Assembly (NCBI RefSeq): GCF_000590925.1
Contig: NZ_CP004372.1
Location: 2,027,001-2,091,000 of the forward strand
Direction of reading: 5' to 3'
DNA: 64,000 nucleotides
DNA from: Roseibacterium elongatum DSM 19469
GTDB lineage: Bacteria > Pseudomonadota > Alphaproteobacteria > Rhodobacterales > Rhodobacteraceae
The position numbers and the translations under genes were made by a program. Of this stretch, positions 38,928 through 47,274 are shown in pieces. Under the pieces are notes generated by a model, which was given only the letters and a program-made list of their open reading frames with translations, made no database searches and had not been told where the DNA came from. Numbering within the stretch: position 1 is the stretch's first letter; each line of letters starts with the position of its first letter.

Positions 38928-39494
38928 TCACGACGCCCAGACGTCGTCCTTGGTGCCATGCTCGTTCAGCGCTCGACTGACCACGAACAGGAAATCCGCG
39001 AGGCGGTTGAGATAGGTCTGCACCTCAGGATTTACCGCCTCCACCTGCGACAGCGCGACGACGCGGCGCTCGGCTCGGCGCACAACGGTCCGCGCGAGAT
39101 GGGCGTAGGCCCCGGCGGCATTTACCCCGGTCGGCAGAACGAAACTCGTCAGCGGCGGCTGGCTCGCGTTGAGGGATTCCAGCAGACCTTCGATCCGTTC
39201 GGTGGGCGCGGATTTGAACCGCTGTGCCTCGTTGGCCTCTCCCGCCATGTGAAGGTCGGTCCCGATATTGAGCAGATCGGTCTGGATTTCGCGAAGCCAC
39301 CCGTCAAGCTCGCTGTCATCGCGTGCGGCGGTGCGCAGAACGCCGATCACGGCATTGGCCTCGTCGACCGTGCCGTAGGCTTCGATCCGCGGCGCGGATT
39401 TGAGCACACGGCCCGTGCCGATATCCGTTTCGCCGGCGTCGCCCGTTCGGGTGACCACGAGAGTTGGAGATGTCGATGGGGTCTCGGTGGTCAT
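38928..39494 (-). CDS. PduO-type cob(I)alamin adenosyltransferase
   Basis: 188 residues. Transfers adenosyl from ATP to cob(I)alamin or its precursors to give the coenzyme form. Seen: ATP loop TRTGDAGETDIGTGRV near residue 15, GTVDEANAVIG, and the C-terminal RRAERRVVALSQ and YLNRLADFLFVVSR, all hallmarks of PduO-type enzymes. AAGGA lies nine bases before the start. It is convergent with bchE and divergent from cobQ. It could replace CobO in this region since no cobO is visible in the window. Confidence 0.92.
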   Translation of the reverse strand: MTTETPSTSPTLVVTRTGDAGETDIGTGRVLKSAPRIEAYGTVDEANAVIGVLRTAARDDSELDGWLREIQTDLLNIGTDLHMAGEANEAQRFKSAPTERIEGLLESLNASQPPLTSFVLPTGVNAAGAYAHLARTVVRRAERRVVALSQVEAVNPEVQTYLNRLADFLFVVSRALNEHGTKDDVWAS

Positions 39495-39674
39495 GCTGGA
39501 TTTTCCTTTTCGAAGTCAAAGTGCGGCAATCTGTCGTGAAACAGATAGAACCACGGGCGGCTGTTGGAAACCCCGACGCTCCGCAACGCGCATGGGCCGA
39601 CCGCTCGCGCCGCCGCTTGACAAGCTCTCTGCCACAGGCACATCACCCTGTGCCCAACCGTTCCGCGAGGTGCC

Positions 39675-41249
39675 ATGACTTACGACCTGCCGCCCGACGA
39701 CGCGCCGCCGCCGATGCCCGACATCGATGTCCCGATGCTGACCCCCGCGCCGCCGCGACGGGGCCCCGCCCTGATGATCCAGGGCACAAGCTCGGACGTG
39801 GGCAAGAGCCTGCTGGTCGCGGGCCTGTGCCGGGCCTATGCGCGCCGGGGCCTGACGGTCGCGCCGTTCAAGGCGCAGAACATGTCGAACAATGCCGCCG
39901 TTGCCGCCGATGGCGACCTTCCGCCCGGACCCGACGGCACGGTGCGCCGCGGCGAGATCGGTCGCGCGCAGGCCCTGCAGGCGCGCGCAGCGGGGCGCGC
40001 GCCCTCGATCCACATGAACCCGATCCTGCTGAAACCGCAGGCGATGGTGGGCTCGCAGGTGGTGCTGCGGGGCCGGGCGCTGGGCAACTGGCCCGCGCGG
40101 CATTACCACAAGCTCAAGCCGGCGCTGATGCCTGCGGTGATCGACAGCTACAACCGCACCGCGGCCGAGGCGGATCTGGTCCTCGTCGAAGGTGCCGGCG
40201 CCGCGACCGAGACGCATCTGCGTCGTTCCGACATCGCCAATATGCGCTTTGCCGAGGCGGTCGACCTGCCCGTGGTGCTGTTGACCGACAATGACCGGGG
40301 CGGTGCGCTGGCCGCCATGGTCGGCAGTTGGCTGTTGCATACCGAGGCGGAGCGCGATCGGATCGTGGGCTACCTGGTGAACAAGTTCCGGGGTTATTTC
40401 TCGCTCTACGAACCGGCCTGTCGCACCATCACCGAAACGACCGGCTGGCCGTTTCTGGGGGTGGCGCGCTGGTTCGACGGCGCTGCCCTGCTGCCCGCCG
40501 AGGACGCGCTGGCGCTGGAACGGCCCGGCCGGTCCGAAGGCGGGGCGCTTAAGGTCGCCGTGCCCCAGATCGACCGGGTCGCCAATTTCGACGATCTCGA
40601 TCCCCTGTCCTCCGAGCCGGGGGTCGACCTGATCTGGGTGAAACCCGGCCAGACGATCCCCGCCGACGCCGATGTCGTGCTGCTGCCCGGATCGAAGACG
40701 ACGCGCCCCGCGCTCGAGGCGCTGCGCCGGCAAGGCTGGGACATCGACATCCTCGCCCATGTGCGCCGGGGCGGCCGGGTCGTGGGCATTTGCGCGGGCT
40801 ACCAGATGCTGGGCCGGATGGTGCGCGACCCGGACGGCATCGAGGGCGCGCCCGGCGAGACCGAGGGGTTGGGCCTGCTCGATCTCGAGACCACGATCAC
40901 CGATGACAAGCGTCTGATCGAGATCGATACCGTCGACACGATCAGCGGCGCGCGCATCACCGGCTATGAAATGCACATGGGCCGGACCGTGGGCCCCGGC
41001 CTGGCACAGCCATGGCTCAGGCTCGACGGGCAGGACGAAGGGGCCGTGTCCGCCGACGGGCGTGTCATGGGGGGCTATGTCCATGGCCTGTTCGGGGCGG
41101 CCGACTATCGCGATCATTGGCTGACGGCGTTGGGGGGGCGGGCCTCGGGGCGCGATCACGAGGCACAGATCGAGACGACGCTCGATGCGCTGGCCGATCA
41201 ACTGGAAACGGATATGGATCTCGACGCGCTGCTGGCGCTGGCGCGATGA
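39675..41249 (+). CDS. cobQ: Cobyric acid synthase paralogue 1
   Basis: 524 residues. Family reaction: ATP and glutamine-dependent amidation of the b, d, e and g side chains of adenosylcobyrinate a,c-diamide. Seen: P-loop [39 protein letters not shown], catalytic C373 in GICAGYQM and the His in GYVHGLF. Oddities: a Pro-rich 33-residue N-terminal lead, and an insertion of about 12 residues (DLPPGPDGTVRR) between the ADG and GEIGRAQ motifs; the usual GDIDRGG is changed. It overlaps cobQ paralogue 2 by four bases. Activity on the normal substrate is likely but not certain. Confidence 0.88.
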   Translation: MTYDLPPDDAPPPMPDIDVPMLTPAPPRRGPALMIQGTSSDVGKSLLVAGLCRAYARRGLTVAPFKAQNMSNNAAVAADGDLPPGPDGTVRRGEIGRAQALQARAAGRAPSIHMNPILLKPQAMVGSQVVLRGRALGNWPARHYHKLKPALMPAVIDSYNRTAAEADLVLVEGAGAATETHLRRSDIANMRFAEAVDLPVVLLTDNDRGGALAAMVGSWLLHTEAERDRIVGYLVNKFRGYFSLYEPACRTITETTGWPFLGVARWFDGAALLPAEDALALERPGRSEGGALKVAVPQIDRVANFDDLDPLSSEPGVDLIWVKPGQTIPADADVVLLPGSKTTRPALEALRRQGWDIDILAHVRRGGRVVGICAGYQMLGRMVRDPDGIEGAPGETEGLGLLDLETTITDDKRLIEIDTVDTISGARITGYEMHMGRTVGPGLAQPWLRLDGQDEGAVSADGRVMGGYVHGLFGAADYRDHWLTALGGRASGRDHEAQIETTLDALADQLETDMDLDALLALAR

Positions 41250-42700
41250 CCGGACGGCGTTTGATGGTGCTGGGCACCGGGTCCGACGTGGGCAAGAGCC
41301 TGCTGGTCGCGGGCCTGTGCCGGGCCTATGCGCGCCGGGGCCTGACGGTCGCGCCCTTCAAGGCGCAGAACATGTCGAACAACGCGGCCGTCACCGCGGA
41401 TGGCGGCGAGATCGGGCGCGCGCAGGCCCTGCAGGCCCGCGCCGCGCGCGTGCCGCTCAGCGTTCATATGAACCCCGTCCTTCTGAAACCCGAAACCGAT
41501 ATCGATGCGCAGGTCGTGGTGCAGGGCCGGGTTATGGGGCGCTATTCCGCTAGCGCCTATCAGCGGCTGAAACCGCAGTTGCGCGCTACCGTCCGCGACA
41601 GCCTCGACCAACTGTCGGCGCGGCATGATCTGGTGCTGGTCGAGGGGGCGGGCTGCGCCGCCGAACGCTACCTGCGCGCGCAGGACATCTCGAACATGGG
41701 GCTGGCCGAGGCAGCCGATCTGCCCGCCATCCTGCTGGGCGACGAGTCGCGCGGCGGGGTGACGGCGGCGTCCATCGGGCATCATCGCCTCTGGAGCGCC
41801 GAGGATCGCGCCCGCGTGCGCGGCGTGCTCGTCAACAAGTTTCGGGGCGATCCGTCGATCTTCGCCCCGGCGGCGGCCGACATCCTGTCCGAGACCGGCT
41901 GGCCGGTGCTGGGGCTGCTGCGCTGGTCCGAGGCGGCGCGCGCGCTGCCCGAAGAGGATTCGCTGGGCTACGGGCGCAAGACAGGGGCCGGTGGGGGGCT
42001 TGTCATCGCCGTGCCCCAGCTGTCGCGGATGGCGAATTTCGACGATCTCGACCCGCTTCTGGCCGAACCCGATGTCGATCTGCGCTGGATCCGGCCGGGC
42101 CAGCCCTTGCCCGGCGACGCCGATGTGGTTCTGCTGCTTGGGTCCAAGACCACGCGCCCGGCGCTCGAGGCATTCCGCGCCGAGGGCTGGGATATCGACC
42201 TGCGCGCGCATCTGCGGCGTGGCGGCCGTGTCGCGGGGCTGTGTGCCGGGTTCCAGATGCTGGGCCGCGTGGTGCGCGACCCCGACGGGATCGAGGGCGC
42301 GGCGGGCGAGACGCCGGGCCTGGGCCTGTTGGAGATCGACACCACACTGACCGCCGACAAACGCCTGGTCGAGATCGACGCCCGCGACGGCGTCAGCGGC
42401 GCCCGCGTCACCGGCTACGAGATGCATATGGGCCGGACCGACGGGCCGGGCCTGGGCAAGCCGTGGCTCACGCTCGACGGGCGGGGCGAAGGCGCGGTGT
42501 CGCGCGATGGGCAGGTGGCGGGCTGCTACCTGCACGGCCTGTTCGCCTCGGACGCGTTTCGCGGCCATTGGCTCGGTCAGATGGGCGGGCAAAGCTCGGG
42601 CGAGGGCCATGACGCGCGCCTTGATCGGGCGCTTGATGCCTTCGCCGAGGAGATCGCGGCCGATCTCGATCTCGACGCGCTGCTGTCTCTGGCGCGGTAG
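41246..42700 (+). CDS. cobQ: Cobyric acid synthase paralogue 2
   Basis: 484 residues, close to standard CobQ length. Seen: P-loop [55 protein letters not shown] (canonical GDIDRGG altered), catalytic C333 in GLCAGFQM and His in CYLHGLF. ATG 41246 is chosen since it overlaps the stop of paralogue 1; the longer frame starts inside that gene. The first 100 bases of the P-loop region are almost identical to paralogue 1 although the rest has diverged strongly. Ends 24 bases from the convergent cobU gene. Confidence 0.88.
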   Translation: MTGRRLMVLGTGSDVGKSLLVAGLCRAYARRGLTVAPFKAQNMSNNAAVTADGGEIGRAQALQARAARVPLSVHMNPVLLKPETDIDAQVVVQGRVMGRYSASAYQRLKPQLRATVRDSLDQLSARHDLVLVEGAGCAAERYLRAQDISNMGLAEAADLPAILLGDESRGGVTAASIGHHRLWSAEDRARVRGVLVNKFRGDPSIFAPAAADILSETGWPVLGLLRWSEAARALPEEDSLGYGRKTGAGGGLVIAVPQLSRMANFDDLDPLLAEPDVDLRWIRPGQPLPGDADVVLLLGSKTTRPALEAFRAEGWDIDLRAHLRRGGRVAGLCAGFQMLGRVVRDPDGIEGAAGETPGLGLLEIDTTLTADKRLVEIDARDGVSGARVTGYEMHMGRTDGPGLGKPWLTLDGRGEGAVSRDGQVAGCYLHGLFASDAFRGHWLGQMGGQSSGEGHDARLDRALDAFAEEIAADLDLDALLSLAR

Positions 42701-42724
42701 CCCCCCGGACAGGGCGGGGCGCCG

Positions 42725-43246
42725 TCACAGCTGGGGCGGGCCCTTGACCTGCAAGGGCAGACCCGCGACGACGAATTGCACCTCGTCGGCGATGACGGCC
42801 ACACGCTGGTTCAGCCAGCCCTGCGCATCCCGAAAGGCCCGGGCAAGGGCGTTTTCGGGCACGATGCCCATTCCGACCTCGTTACTGACCAGGATCACCG
42901 GGCTGGTTTGGCGCGACAGGGTCTCGATCAGGCATTGCGCCGCCGGTTCCCAGTCCCGGCCGTCCAGCATCAGGTTCGACAGCCACAGCGTCAGGCAATC
43001 GACCAGTCGCGGCCCGCGCCCATCGGTCTGGTCCAGCACCGCAGGCAGGTTCACCGGCTCTTCGATCGTGGTCCAGCCCGCGCCGCGATCGGCGATATGC
43101 CGGTCGATGCGGTCGCGCATCTCGTCATCATAGACGCGCGATGTGGCAAGGTAGATGCGTTCGCCTGGAAAGGCGCGCGTGCGTGCCTCGGCATGGCTGC
43201 TCTTGCCGGAACGTGCGCCGCCGGTGACAAGAATGATCGGGGCCAA
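42725..43246 (-). CDS. cobU: Adenosylcobinamide kinase / guanylyltransferase
   Basis: 173 residues (CobU/CobP). Phosphorylates adenosylcobinamide and turns the phosphate into a GDP derivative. Seen: Walker A GGARSGKSSHAE at the very N terminus, ATSRVYDDEM, DCLTLWLSN and NEVGMGIVPE. Start is TTG 43246 with GAGGGAG eight bases upstream; the next ATG in frame is far upstream and lacks homology, and this start gives the usual length. It faces cobT, whose ATG is 200 bases away on the other strand. TTG may lower its translation. Confidence 0.93.
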   Translation of the reverse strand: MAPIILVTGGARSGKSSHAEARTRAFPGERIYLATSRVYDDEMRDRIDRHIADRGAGWTTIEEPVNLPAVLDQTDGRGPRLVDCLTLWLSNLMLDGRDWEPAAQCLIETLSRQTSPVILVSNEVGMGIVPENALARAFRDAQGWLNQRVAVIADEVQFVVAGLPLQVKGPPQL

Positions 43247-43446
43247 AAGGTCACTCCCTCTGCGGGCAGGGTCGAAATCGATGCTGCGTCGGGGATGCCA
43301 TCGACCGGGCGTTTCGCCAAGCCGGAACTTTCGCGCCGAGGCCCTTCTCACCCGCGCCGTGGGGCCAAGGGGCTTGCGACATGGCGGCAATTGATACCGA
43401 CCGCCTGGCTGAGTATGAAGCCGCCACGTCAAAAACCGGAGCAGTC

Positions 43447-44454
43447 ATGACCGTCGAGACCCCCTTTGCCAGTGCCCTGCAACGCAAGATCGATCTCAAG
43501 ACCAAACCCCCCGGCTCGCTGGGCCGGATCGAGGACTTGGCCGCGCAGATCGCCACGGTTCAAAAGACGCTGACCCCGCGCATGGAGACCTGCCAACTGA
43601 CGATCTTCGCCGCGGATCACGGCATCGCGCAGGAGGGCGTCTCGGCCTTTCCGGCCGAGGTGACACGCCAGATGGTGCTGAACTTCCTTGGCGGCGGGGC
43701 GGCGGCCAATGTCTTTGCGCGCAGCGTCGGCGTGGACCTGCGCGTGGTCGATGCCGGGGTGTCGGGCGCCCCGTTCGAGGCCGAGGGCCTGATCGACCGG
43801 CGCATCGCGGCCGGCACGGCCAGTTTCGCCAGCGGCCCCGCGATGACGGACGCGCAGTGCGCGGCGGCGCTTGAGGCCGGACAGATCCTTGGCGCGGACG
43901 GGGCATGGGACGCGGTCGCCTTTGGCGAAATGGGCATCGCCAATACCGCCACGGCCGCAGCCCTTGGCCACAAGCTGACCGGCATCGAATTGGACATTCT
44001 GGTGGGGCGCGGCACCGGCCTTGATGAAAGCGGCCTGTCGCACAAGCGCGCCGTTCTGGAACAGGCCGCCGCCCGGACCGGCGATCTGACGCCGGCCAAG
44101 GCGCTGGCCGAGTATGGCGGGTTCGAGATCGCGATGATGGCCGGCGCCATGCAGGGCGCGGCGGCCTCGGGGCGCATCGTCATCGTGGACGGGTTCATCG
44201 CCACCGCCGCCGCGCTGGCCGCGGTCAGGCTGCGCCCCGAGACGCGCGCGGCGATGGTCTTTTCCCATCGCTCGGCCGAACAGGGCCATGCCGCGTTGCT
44301 GGGTGCCCTGGCGGCCGAGCCGCTGCTGTCGCTGGATCTGCGCCTGGGCGAGGGCACCGGCGCGCTTCTTGCCTGGCCGCTGCTCAAGGCGGCCGCGGCC
44401 ATGTTGAACGACATGGCCAGTTTCGACGAGGCCGGGGTGGCCGGCCCGGCATGA
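43447..44454 (+). CDS. cobT: Nicotinate-nucleotide:dimethylbenzimidazole phosphoribosyltransferase
   Basis: 335 residues. Makes alpha-ribazole phosphate for the lower ligand of cobalamin. Seen: KPPGSLGRIEDLA, FAADHGIAQEGVSAFP, FGEMGIANTATAAAL, VGRGTGLD, VVDGFIATAAAL-type segment IVDGFIATAAAL, and the catalytic Glu in LGEGTGALLA. I chose ATG 43447 with GGAG six bases upstream; an upstream in-frame ATG at 43381 adds 22 residues without homology. Its stop overlaps the cobS ATG by four bases. Confidence 0.95.
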   Translation: MTVETPFASALQRKIDLKTKPPGSLGRIEDLAAQIATVQKTLTPRMETCQLTIFAADHGIAQEGVSAFPAEVTRQMVLNFLGGGAAANVFARSVGVDLRVVDAGVSGAPFEAEGLIDRRIAAGTASFASGPAMTDAQCAAALEAGQILGADGAWDAVAFGEMGIANTATAAALGHKLTGIELDILVGRGTGLDESGLSHKRAVLEQAAARTGDLTPAKALAEYGGFEIAMMAGAMQGAAASGRIVIVDGFIATAAALAAVRLRPETRAAMVFSHRSAEQGHAALLGALAAEPLLSLDLRLGEGTGALLAWPLLKAAAAMLNDMASFDEAGVAGPA

Positions 44455-45221
44455 CGCCCCGCCTGGCCGAGGAGGGGCAACTGGCGCTGATGGCGACACA
44501 GTTCCTCACCCGTCTGCCGCTACCCTGGGCGCCCGACTACACGCCCGAGCGGATGGGCCGTGCGATGCGATACTTCCCGCTTGTGGGGCTGGGGATCGGG
44601 GCGGCACTCGCCCTGGTCTACAGCCTTGCATCGCTGGTCTTTCCCCCGCTGGTCGCCGCGCTGATTACGGTTGCGCTTGGCGTCCGGCTGACCGGCGCGC
44701 TGCACGAGGACGGCTTGGCCGATCTGGCTGATGGGCTGGGCGGGGGTGCGACCCGCGCGCGCGTCCTCGAAATCATGCGCGACAGCCGGATCGGCACCTA
44801 TGGAGTTGTGACGCTGGCCCTTGTTCTGGGCCTTAAGGTTGCGGCTCTGGCCCATCTCGACGGCGCGCTTGCCGCCGCCACGCTTGTCGCTGCGCATGGT
44901 CTCAGCCGGTTGGCGGCCCTTGTCCTGTTGCTGCGCCTGCCCTACGCGCGGCCCGAAGGAAAGGCCGAGTTCACGCAGGCCGGGCCGGGGCCGGGGGGGC
45001 TGCGTCTGGCGCTGGCCACCGGGGCGCTGGGGTTGGTGGGGCTTGGCCTTGTCGCGGGGCCTTGGCCCGCGCTGACAGCGGGCTTGGCCGCGACTGCCGT
45101 GTTCCTCTGGCTCGAGCGCCTGTTGAAGCGCCGCCTTGGCGGGCAGACGGGCGATGCGCTGGGGGCGGTGCAACAGCTGACGGAAACCGCGATCCTGCTT
45201 GGCGTTCTGGCCTGGGTCTGA
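44451..45221 (+). CDS. cobS: Adenosylcobinamide-GDP ribazoletransferase
   Basis: 256 residues, inner-membrane enzyme joining adenosylcobinamide-GDP with alpha-ribazole, the final assembly step. Seen: about six to seven hydrophobic segments and the family motif LHEDGLADLADGLGGGATRARVLEIMRDSRIGTYG, which contains the Asp residues for metal binding. Overlaps cobT by four bases, so the two are co-translated. Convergent with the cytochrome b561 gene 27 bases away. Confidence 0.95.
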   Translation: MTPRLAEEGQLALMATQFLTRLPLPWAPDYTPERMGRAMRYFPLVGLGIGAALALVYSLASLVFPPLVAALITVALGVRLTGALHEDGLADLADGLGGGATRARVLEIMRDSRIGTYGVVTLALVLGLKVAALAHLDGALAAATLVAAHGLSRLAALVLLLRLPYARPEGKAEFTQAGPGPGGLRLALATGALGLVGLGLVAGPWPALTAGLAATAVFLWLERLLKRRLGGQTGDALGAVQQLTETAILLGVLAWV

Positions 45222-45248
45222 TCACGCCCGCCGGTCCGGCAGCCGCGC

Positions 45249-46457
45249 CTAGGGCGCCACCCGCACGGCTGTCAACGCGATCGAGACCGTGACCTCATTG
45301 GCCAGCTGCGCGGTGTCGGTCATGGCCATCCCGATGTCGAAATCACGCCGATCCAGCGTCAGGTCCCCCTGCATGTGTGCCGTGTCGCCCTCGATCTCCA
45401 GGGCGAAGGGCAGGGTGACGGCAAGCGCGATCTCGCGGATCGTCAAGGTTCCGACCGCCACATAGCTCTCGTCCTCTGACAGGATGTCGGCCTCGAACCG
45501 CGCGGTCGGGAACAGGCTGGCCTCGAAATACCCGTCCCCCAGTGCCTGCGCGGTGACCGAGCCGAGGGTCAGCGAGCCGATGGCGACCTCGACGGCAACC
45601 CGACCATGAGACGCGGCCCCGGCCGGGATCGTTTCGTCGAACTGGATGGCCGCCGACCAGGTCTCGAACCCGCCGCTGACGGTGCTGCCGAATTGCGTGA
45701 TCGCGATATCCAGGTCGCCATCGGTCACTTCCCAGCCGGTCTCGGGCTGGGTCAGGGCGGTGACGTCTGCGTTGCGCGCGGGGCTGTCGATCACGCTGAC
45801 CGCATAGCCGGCCCCCAGCGTGGCCAGCCAGATCATGACCGCCAGAAGCGGGCTGAAGACAAAGGGCTCGACCGGGGTTTGCGGCGCACCGCCGACCCGG
45901 CCGAACCCCATGCGCCGCAGCGTGTCGTCTTTCGCGACGACATGATGCTTGAGGGCGCCGGCCACATGCCCGACCAGCGATGCCACCAGAGCAAGGACGA
46001 AGACATAATGCACCACCCCTGCTATCTCGGCCACGGCTGCGCTCTCCGGTACCAGCGGCAGGTTTTGGCCAAACGGCCACCAGATCGGCGCAAAGCCCTC
46101 GGTCGCGGCGTGATGGACCCAACCCGACAGCGGGACGAGGATGAGCGCCCCATAGAGCATCCAGTGGACCGTGTCGGCCATCACCGTCTCGACACCGCGT
46201 TTCCGGGCAAGGTGAAAGGGCTTGGGTTGCGTCAGCGCCCAGCCGATCCGCAGGATGGATATGAAGAACAGCGCCACCCCCACGGTCTTGTGCAGGGAAA
46301 ACAGCGTTGCCTTGCGCGCCAGTTGGTCGGCCGTGTCATGGGGCATCTGCGTTGCCACGACCCCCATGGGCAGCATCACGAGGATGCCGATCGCGGTCAG
46401 CCAGTGGAAGGTCTTGCTGACGATGCCGTAGCGGGTGGTCGAGTTTGTCAGAGCCAT
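45249..46457 (-). CDS. Cytochrome b561 fused to a YceI domain
   Basis: About 402 residues. Residues 1-190 form a four-helix cytochrome b561 domain with heme-ligand candidates H18 (KTFHWL), LHKTVG, TVHWMLYG and VVHYVFVLA. A further membrane helix (LLAVMIWLATLGAGYAV) is followed by a periplasmic YceI-like lipocalin domain (about 225-400: GDLDIAITQFGSTVSGGFETW, FEASLFPTARFEAD). I chose ATG 46457 with AGGGG nine bases upstream. It is followed upstream on the same strand by a separate YceI gene. Probable role is quinone or isoprenoid redox chemistry at the membrane; exact substrate unknown. Confidence 0.88.
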   Translation of the reverse strand: MALTNSTTRYGIVSKTFHWLTAIGILVMLPMGVVATQMPHDTADQLARKATLFSLHKTVGVALFFISILRIGWALTQPKPFHLARKRGVETVMADTVHWMLYGALILVPLSGWVHHAATEGFAPIWWPFGQNLPLVPESAAVAEIAGVVHYVFVLALVASLVGHVAGALKHHVVAKDDTLRRMGFGRVGGAPQTPVEPFVFSPLLAVMIWLATLGAGYAVSVIDSPARNADVTALTQPETGWEVTDGDLDIAITQFGSTVSGGFETWSAAIQFDETIPAGAASHGRVAVEVAIGSLTLGSVTAQALGDGYFEASLFPTARFEADILSEDESYVAVGTLTIREIALAVTLPFALEIEGDTAHMQGDLTLDRRDFDIGMAMTDTAQLANEVTVSIALTAVRVAP

Positions 46458-46578
46458 GCGATTTTCCCCTGAGCGGACGAAATGCCGAAAACGGCGCGCG
46501 GCAGTGTGCCCCGCGCGACGGCCGCTGCGCACCGGGACCGGCGTGCGCGCAGCGGCGATGGGTCTGGCGTTCGGTCGT

Positions 46579-47154
46579 TCAGCTGGCAGATGCCTCGATC
46601 GAGATCATGACCTCGACCTCGTCGCTGACGAAGGGCGCGAAGGCGCCGACATTGAAGTCGGAGCGCAAAAGCGTCGTGGTCGCGTCGAAGCCGGCCCAGG
46701 GACGCCCCTCCATCGGGTGGTCGCCGACCTGGTTCAGCACGGTGTCCAGAACGACCGAGCGGGTGACGCCGTTCAGGGTCAGGTCGCCCGTGATCAGGGC
46801 CGTGGTCTCGCCCGTGATCTCAATGCCGGTGGACTCGAAAGTGACCATCTCGTCATCGGCGGCGGCAAAGAAATCGCCCGACATGAAATGCTCGAACCGG
46901 GCTTCCCAGCCGGTCAGCATGCTGCGCACGGGGAAGGAAACCGACACCGTCGAGGCGGCGGGGTTTTCCTGATCGAAGGCGATCGTGCCGTCAAAGCCCG
47001 AGAACATGCCGTAGGTGGTCGAGTAACCGAGGTGATCGTAGGAGAATACGATCTGGCTGTGGCTGGCATCCAGAACGTAGGTCTGCGCCTCTGCGATCGC
47101 GGTGGTGGCGGTCAGGGGCAGGGCAAGGGCGCTCGCAAGCAGGAGATTTTTCAT
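46579..47154 (-). CDS. YceI-family periplasmic protein
   Basis: 191 residues with a signal peptide (LLLASALALPLTATTAIAEA). The mature part is a lipocalin-like barrel: TYVLDASHSQIVFSYDHLGYSTTYGMFSGFDGTI is the family opening, and SFPVRSMLTGWEARFEHFMSGDFF follows. Such proteins bind isoprenoid quinone-like lipids. Start ATG 47154 is chosen because it begins the signal peptide. It is 122 bases upstream of the b561-YceI fusion gene, same strand, suggesting a functional pair with free and membrane-bound YceI domains. Confidence 0.88.
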   Translation of the reverse strand: MKNLLLASALALPLTATTAIAEAQTYVLDASHSQIVFSYDHLGYSTTYGMFSGFDGTIAFDQENPAASTVSVSFPVRSMLTGWEARFEHFMSGDFFAAADDEMVTFESTGIEITGETTALITGDLTLNGVTRSVVLDTVLNQVGDHPMEGRPWAGFDATTTLLRSDFNVGAFAPFVSDEVEVMISIEASAS

Positions 47155-47274
47155 GTCATCATCCGAAGGGGTTGAGGGTGGTGGTTCGTGATGACGCTTA
47201 TCTGTTGCCGGGGAATGGTTTGGAAATCCAATGTGTAAACACAGGGCCTGTGTGCGGATGAACAGCGGCACGGT

